Positions 11,862-16,502 of a DNA stretch of 16,502 nt are shown here, in pieces. Source of the stretch: an uncultured Eggerthellaceae bacterium (GTDB lineage: Bacteria > Actinomycetota > Coriobacteriia > Coriobacteriales > Eggerthellaceae); assembly GCA_934668515.1 (NCBI GenBank), contig CAKUNS010000031.1, forward strand, positions 1-16,502. The letters are read 5' to 3'. Both the position numbers and the translations under genes were made by a program. Below the pieces are notes generated by a model. It did no database searches. It saw nothing but the letters and a program-made list of their open reading frames with translations, and was not told where the DNA came from. Each line of letters begins with the position of its first letter. Position 1 is the stretch's first letter.

Positions 11862-14800
11862 TTACATGAACAAATCGATGAGGTCGTCAGCGGTCAGCGA
11901 TGCAAGTTGTCCGCTGTTGCCTTCGATAAGCGATGAAGCAAGTTCTCGTTTCGACTCCTGCAACGCGACGATGCGTTCTTCGATGGTGTCTTTGGCTACA
12001 ACCTTCACCACGTTGACCTTTCGCGTTTGACCGATGCGGTGAGCACGGTCGCTTGCTTGCTCCTGGACGGCAGCGTTCCACCAGGGGTCGGTAAGGATCA
12101 CGAACGAGGCGCCAGTAAGATTCAAGCCAGTGCCGCCGGCTTTCATCGAGATCAAGAAGACCGGGGTGTCGTCCTTGTTGAAGGCATCGACCATCTCAAG
12201 GCGTTTCTTTGCCGAAGTTCGCCCGGTTAGCGTGAAGTGTTTGATGCCGGCATCTTCAAGGGCGGTGCCGATTTGCGACAAGTACGTGGTGAACTGCGAG
12301 AACACGAGCATTTTCAAGCCGGCGTCGATACCTTGTTGAACGAGGTCCATGATAACCGGCAACTTGGCAGCGCCTGCATGATAGTTGTCGAAGACCAGGC
12401 TGGGATTAAGGCACAGTTGGCGAAGGCGCGTGATCTCGGCAAGAACCTCGACTTTTGACATGTCGGTGGGATCGATGACGTCGAGTCCTGTTTCGCGGAT
12501 GACCGGGCGCTTGCTTTTCAGGGTGGCTGCCCGTTTACGAGCAACCTCCTCGTTTGCGGGCGCGAATCCTGCACCTCCTCGACCTGCCGACTTCTTCTTT
12601 TGTATATTCAAGCGGTCGCGAAGATGCTGCTCCCGTGCGGCATATAAGCGTTTCTGCTCGCCCTCAAGCACGGCGTAAACGGTACTTTCGGTTTTCTCGG
12701 GCAGGTCGGTGAGCACTTCCTTCTTGGTTCGCCTCAGGATGAACGGGCCCACCAGCTTGCGCAGGCGATGCACGGCTTCGTCATCGTTTCCAAGGATGGG
12801 GATCTCGAAGTTCTCGCGGAAGCGCATGGGAGAACCCAGAAGACCGGGCATCAGAAAATCGAAGATGCTCCAGAGCTCGCTGGGCTTGTTCTCGATGGGC
12901 GTTCCCGTAAGGGCGAAACGGTGCTTCGTGTTCAGCTTTTTGACCGCACGCGCCGACTTGGTAGAGCGGTTCTTGATGTATTGAGCCTCGTCAAGCACAC
13001 AGGCGTAGAAGCCCATCTCGGCGAACTCTTTCGCGTCAATGCGTAGGATGTCGTACGAAGCAACGAGCACATCGGTGCTGGGTGCTTCTGCGCGTGTTCT
13101 TGAGCGAAGGTATTTTTGCCCGTCAATAGGTTTCACGTTCAGCGATGGAGCGAACTTCGCAAGCTCGGCTGTCCAATTGTAGATCAGCGAGGCGGGGCAT
13201 ACGATCAGGCACGTCGAGAAGTCGGGGTCGGTTTCTTTCTGTGCGAGCATCCAGGAAATGAGCTGGATTGACTTGCCGAGGCCCATTTCGTCGGCAAGGA
13301 TACCGCCGAATCCGCAGTTGCCCAGAAGGGAGAGCCATGAGAAGCCTTCCTTCTGATAAGGGCGCAACGTTCCCTTGAGCGATTGCGGGATTTCGCGTTC
13401 CTTATCCCTTGCCTTCTTGAAATTGTCGATGTAACGCGAGACCTGCTCGTCCTTGATTGCGTCGTCGAATAGCTCGTCTAGGAAGAACACGTCGTAGGCG
13501 GGCAAATCGACCGAAGCTTTGCGAATGTCCTTTGCGGGGATTTCAAGTGAGCTAAGTGCTTGTTCGATCTTTTCGAGCTGGGCTTGATCCATCTCGGCGA
13601 TATCCAAGAACGCGCCGTTTTTCAGCTTGTGGTAGTGTTTTCGTTCGCGGTAGCTTGCGATAAGCGAGGCAACCTCTTCGGGTTCAAGCTCGTCGGAAGT
13701 GAGATTCAGTTGAATGAGGTTTCCCGCCATGGAAAGGCCGGTCGAGATGGACGGTCTTTTGTCGAAGATAAGCCTGTCGAAAGCGGCTGTCGTATAGACC
13801 TGGCCGACTTCCTTCATTTTGACAAGGCCGCCGAACAAAAGCGGACCAACCATATCGGGGTTGTGAAGATCGATCTCGCCGTCGGGGACGAATTCGCCGG
13901 CAATGCGCGCAGCGTTTGCTTCACGCACGTTATCGCGGACGATTCTGCCTGATTCGGCCTTCGCCGTCTTCATGGATGCAGCGTGAATTGCGGCGGAGTC
14001 ATCGCCTTGCGGACCGATCAGCGTAAGCGGGAACGATTCTTCGCCGTATTCCGCGTATGCTTCGCAGGTGATTCGCTTTTTATTTGCGTCTAGATAGAAC
14101 TTGATTTGGCAGGGGATGGGCTTCATCTTGGCAAGTTCGTCTGGAATCTGAAGAGGAAGCGCCTTCTCCATCAAGGGCAAGACGGTCGAGCAGAACAATG
14201 GCGCATCCTCTTGAGACAAGAACAGACCCTCGCTGTCGTGAAGCGTGCGCAGAAGGTCGCCGATTCGCGCCATCTCGGGCGAACACAGATAGATCGTTCG
14301 GCCGCGCCAAATGCAAAGGCTGTCGCCAGAAGAAACGAACACCGATTCGTACGGAGGCGTGATCCCGAAGCCGCTTTCTGTTTTGCGTATATCAACGGAA
14401 AGATCGGGGTCGGCGCGGACGACCGAGGCTTTGTAAGGGGCGTTTGCGTTGCTGCCGACAACAGCCCAATCGAGAGCGCGCGAACCAGTCTCGTCGTTTT
14501 GGACGAAAAGGGTTTGCCCTTCAAGTAGTTCGAAAAGCTCGACCACTTCGATGTCAGTGAGCGAAAGGTCACGCGCGGTGCGTTGGCGGTTACCGCGACG
14601 GTTTCCGAACCCGTAATCAAGCGAGTAGAGAGATGAGCCGGTAAGCGACAGGGATCCGCGCTGTTCGCAGGCGCGCTCAACGAAACGGAAGAGGGCCAGG
14701 CTGCGCTTGTCCAGACGTTCGGGCTTGTGCGTGAACGACAGCTTTTTACCGTAGGAATAAAAGGTACCATTGTGCATGCGATCGATGAAGTCGTCGATGC

Positions 14801-15314
14801 TTTTCAGAACATACGAAGTGCCGTTTCCTGCGACTTTGAAGCTCAGATCCCAGTTGCCGAAGTAGTAGCGAAGTGTCGGGATCAGCTCGATTTTTCCTGT
14901 AGGCTCGTTAAGCGTTTGTGCAGATTCGCGGTCCATCAGCGCTAACAACTCTTCGGATGAGGTGCGCGTATGTTTCTTGGCGACATAGCCCATGAACGAC
15001 TGGGGACTTTGGTTGTAATGCATGGCCAACGCCGCCGAGTGCTTGCACATGCCGCTGTATTCGTATGCAGCGGGGCAGGTGCAAGCATAGTCAAGTAGCT
15101 CGCCTACGGCTTCGTCGGCAAGGATGGTGGCTTTGTAGTACCTCTTTTTGTCCGAGCTGAGCACACCGGCCGAAAGCTCCGTGGTGCGAACGCCGCGTGA
15201 ATCATTGAAACTGACCACGGCAGAGCGAAACGAACTGCGTCGGGAAGCGATTTGCTGAGCTCGCAGGTAGGTTTGCTGCGAGCATTCGCGTTTGATTTCT
15301 TCTTCTGGGATCAT
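11862..15314 (-). CDS. SNF2-family helicase with N-terminal SWIM zinc finger
   Basis: This 1150-aa protein is a bacterial Swi2/Snf2 ATPase, expected to translocate on double-stranded DNA or remodel protein-DNA complexes; its target is unknown. A SWIM finger (Cys78, Cys80, Cys90, His92: CTCPAAYEYSGMCKH) is followed by a long SNF2-associated region (about 150-620). The motor domain begins near 645. Motif I is ADEMGLGKS (Lys681), motif II DEAQ (775-778), motif III LTGTP (802-806), motif V KAGGTGLNLTGA (1058-1069) and motif VI QASDRAHRIGQ (1086-1096). A basic, low-complexity stretch (about 902-940) lies between the motor lobes. The ATG follows AGAAGG, and the upstream gene ends only 9 nt before, so the two are co-transcribed. 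No methylase, nuclease or other defence gene accompanies it, so it looks like a housekeeping copy. Confidence 0.92.
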   Translation of the reverse strand: MIPEEEIKRECSQQTYLRAQQIASRRSSFRSAVVSFNDSRGVRTTELSAGVLSSDKKRYYKATILADEAVGELLDYACTCPAAYEYSGMCKHSAALAMHYNQSPQSFMGYVAKKHTRTSSEELLALMDRESAQTLNEPTGKIELIPTLRYYFGNWDLSFKVAGNGTSYVLKSIDDFIDRMHNGTFYSYGKKLSFTHKPERLDKRSLALFRFVERACEQRGSLSLTGSSLYSLDYGFGNRRGNRQRTARDLSLTDIEVVELFELLEGQTLFVQNDETGSRALDWAVVGSNANAPYKASVVRADPDLSVDIRKTESGFGITPPYESVFVSSGDSLCIWRGRTIYLCSPEMARIGDLLRTLHDSEGLFLSQEDAPLFCSTVLPLMEKALPLQIPDELAKMKPIPCQIKFYLDANKKRITCEAYAEYGEESFPLTLIGPQGDDSAAIHAASMKTAKAESGRIVRDNVREANAARIAGEFVPDGEIDLHNPDMVGPLLFGGLVKMKEVGQVYTTAAFDRLIFDKRPSISTGLSMAGNLIQLNLTSDELEPEEVASLIASYRERKHYHKLKNGAFLDIAEMDQAQLEKIEQALSSLEIPAKDIRKASVDLPAYDVFFLDELFDDAIKDEQVSRYIDNFKKARDKEREIPQSLKGTLRPYQKEGFSWLSLLGNCGFGGILADEMGLGKSIQLISWMLAQKETDPDFSTCLIVCPASLIYNWTAELAKFAPSLNVKPIDGQKYLRSRTRAEAPSTDVLVASYDILRIDAKEFAEMGFYACVLDEAQYIKNRSTKSARAVKKLNTKHRFALTGTPIENKPSELWSIFDFLMPGLLGSPMRFRENFEIPILGNDDEAVHRLRKLVGPFILRRTKKEVLTDLPEKTESTVYAVLEGEQKRLYAAREQHLRDRLNIQKKKSAGRGGAGFAPANEEVARKRAATLKSKRPVIRETGLDVIDPTDMSKVEVLAEITRLRQLCLNPSLVFDNYHAGAAKLPVIMDLVQQGIDAGLKMLVFSQFTTYLSQIGTALEDAGIKHFTLTGRTSAKKRLEMVDAFNKDDTPVFLISMKAGGTGLNLTGASFVILTDPWWNAAVQEQASDRAHRIGQTRKVNVVKVVAKDTIEERIVALQESKRELASSLIEGNSGQLASLTADDLIDLFM

Positions 15315-15323
15315 CGAACCTTC

Positions 15324-16502
15324 TTACAGACAGGTGATGCGGTACAGGCGCATGTCGTCCTTTGCAAGCACGACGTCGAATCCGGGCGTGTTGTCGTTGA
15401 TGCCGTCCAAACCACGCCAAGCGGGTGGATAGTATTGCCCGCCGATAAAGCCTTCGGGCATATTCTGGCGGTGCAGGATAAGCACGTAGTTCATGTTGAG
15501 CTCGCGACAGGTTTCGCGAACATCGTCGTTGAAGGCTACTTCATGAAGGTGATCGCGGACGAGCCGGCTCTCTTTGGTTTCAGGGATATTCCCGTAGCCG
15601 TTGAACTTGCGGTAGAACGTGCGCATTCCAGTATCGCCGTAAACGTAGAAGCTGCCGTCGTTCGGTTGGTTTGCCACAAGGGAATCGCCGGTCAAATGGG
15701 ATGCTTCATGCGCGAACTGCATCTCGTCGGCAGTGTAGGGTCCGTGTTCGACCGAGTGCCAGGTGGCAATGGTGCCGCTGGCGCTTGTGGGGCACGGGTC
15801 GCTGTTAAGGAAACGTTCGTTGACGTTGGGAGCAAGCGTTGCGAACAGGAACGCTCCTGCAAGTACCAGGCATAAACCGCTGCTAAGTTTGCTTGCCTTC
15901 GATGGGTCTTCATTCCGAAGCGCCTTGTCGCAAAGAGCTACGGCTGCCGTCATCAGCCAATCAAGTCCAAGGATAAGCAGAGGCATGGCGGCGATCGAAG
16001 CCATGGCGCCACAGCGGAAGGGGTCGGAGTACCAGAATCCCGAGAAGAACGCTTTCGTGCTTTCTTCAACTGCCGACATGCAGGACACGGTGATGATGCA
16101 GGTGAGCAGGTAAGCAAAGAGCATCCACAGGTGCTGGCGGTCTTTGAAGGTGCGGATGATTCCGACGATGACCATGGCCGCGGCGACGATCTGCGGTGAG
16201 CAAGGGTAAAAGCCCCTGATGTAGGCGAGATTGACGATATTAGCCACGGCATCTTCGGCGGTTGCGAACTTCCAATGCCAAACGCCCGAATGGACGACGC
16301 CCTGCATGAATGGGGCATAGTAGGCGAAGACCCATACGCCGATGCAGAAAAGGGCGAACGCAACGGCGAGGATTGCCCCGTGGATATGGATGCGGCCAAG
16401 GTCAAACCCGCCAAAGCTGCCAATGCGCTGCACGAACAACGGGGCGAGCAAAACCGCCATGGTGAAAATCGAATTCGGTTGAAGAAAGACGATGCCCACG
16501 CA
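15324..16502 (-). CDS. Multi-pass membrane protein, DUF6541-like (N-terminus beyond the window)
   Basis: The visible 392 codons run open to the right edge, so the true start lies outside; the GTG at 16499 is internal. About six hydrophobic segments occur at visible residues 10-26, 41-70, 102-117, 124-143, 165-191 and 206-224. A soluble, probably extracytoplasmic C-terminal domain of about 165 residues follows. The features GFWYSDPFRCGAMASIAAMPLL (155-176) and NQPNDGSFYVYGDTGMRTFYR (278-298) resemble actinobacterial DUF6541 proteins, a GT-C glycosyltransferase-like membrane family with unproven function. The match is from memory of the family pattern. The stop lies 9 nt before the helicase start, making it the upstream member of the helicase-queD operon. 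No transcription start for the operon is visible. Confidence 0.65.
   Translation of the reverse strand, partial: CVGIVFLQPNSIFTMAVLLAPLFVQRIGSFGGFDLGRIHIHGAILAVAFALFCIGVWVFAYYAPFMQGVVHSGVWHWKFATAEDAVANIVNLAYIRGFYPCSPQIVAAAMVIVGIIRTFKDRQHLWMLFAYLLTCIITVSCMSAVEESTKAFFSGFWYSDPFRCGAMASIAAMPLLILGLDWLMTAAVALCDKALRNEDPSKASKLSSGLCLVLAGAFLFATLAPNVNERFLNSDPCPTSASGTIATWHSVEHGPYTADEMQFAHEASHLTGDSLVANQPNDGSFYVYGDTGMRTFYRKFNGYGNIPETKESRLVRDHLHEVAFNDDVRETCRELNMNYVLILHRQNMPEGFIGGQYYPPAWRGLDGINDNTPGFDVVLAKDDMRLYRITCL

Noticed and set aside
11862..15314. SNF2 helicase as part of a defence island
   Set aside because: SNF2 proteins occur in systems such as DISARM, but no methylase, phospholipase-D-like, nuclease or other defence partner is next to it; the neighbours are a membrane protein and queD.

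Overview
The window looks like a chromosomal segment from an anaerobic Coriobacteriia/Eggerthellaceae-type actinobacterium (Eggerthella, Slackia and relatives). This placement is an inference from the moderately high GC, the style of the proteins (SLC13-like permease, a DUF6541-like actinobacterial membrane protein, a SWIM-SNF2 helicase) and AGGAGG-type ribosome binding sites. No marker gene fixes the genus.

Layout. Positions 1-784 (minus) hold the N-terminal part of a multi-pass SLC13/DASS-like permease that runs off the left edge. Positions 960-10309 form a fatty-acid synthesis (FAS-II) locus: fabH on the minus strand, divergent from fabT (MarR family), then acpP, fabK, fabD, fabG, fabF, fabZ and a long fused acetyl-CoA carboxylase carboxyltransferase gene on the plus strand. 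Positions 10403-11305 encode a serine O-acetyltransferase with its own promoter region. A bidirectional terminator near 11353-11388 separates it from a convergent minus-strand operon, which reads from the right edge leftwards: a membrane protein (truncated by the window), a SWIM/SNF2 helicase, then queD. No gene-free stretch exceeds about 185 bases. I saw no tRNA, rRNA, CRISPR array, insertion sequence or attachment site.

How the genes work together. The carboxyltransferase is the committed-step half of malonyl-CoA synthesis. FabD loads malonate on ACP, FabH starts chains, FabF elongates them, FabG reduces the ketone, FabZ dehydrates, and the flavoprotein FabK (instead of FabI) makes the last reduction. 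FabT probably controls the locus. A near-perfect FabT-type palindrome lies just downstream of the likely acpP -10 box, and a related degenerate copy overlaps the fabH promoter. A strong intrinsic terminator right after acpP may let ACP be made in excess over the enzymes.

Most interesting point. The gene order matches the FAS-II cluster known from Streptococcus and relatives (fabT-fabH-acpP-fabK-fabD-fabG-fabF-accB-fabZ-accC-accD-accA), but accB and accC are missing. AccD and AccA are one polypeptide. About 100 residues in front of the AccD zinc finger resemble the N-terminal (pre-ATP-grasp) domain of biotin carboxylase AccC, without its HPGYG motif and without any ATP-grasp domain. So where accC would lie, a remnant of it appears fused to the carboxyltransferase.
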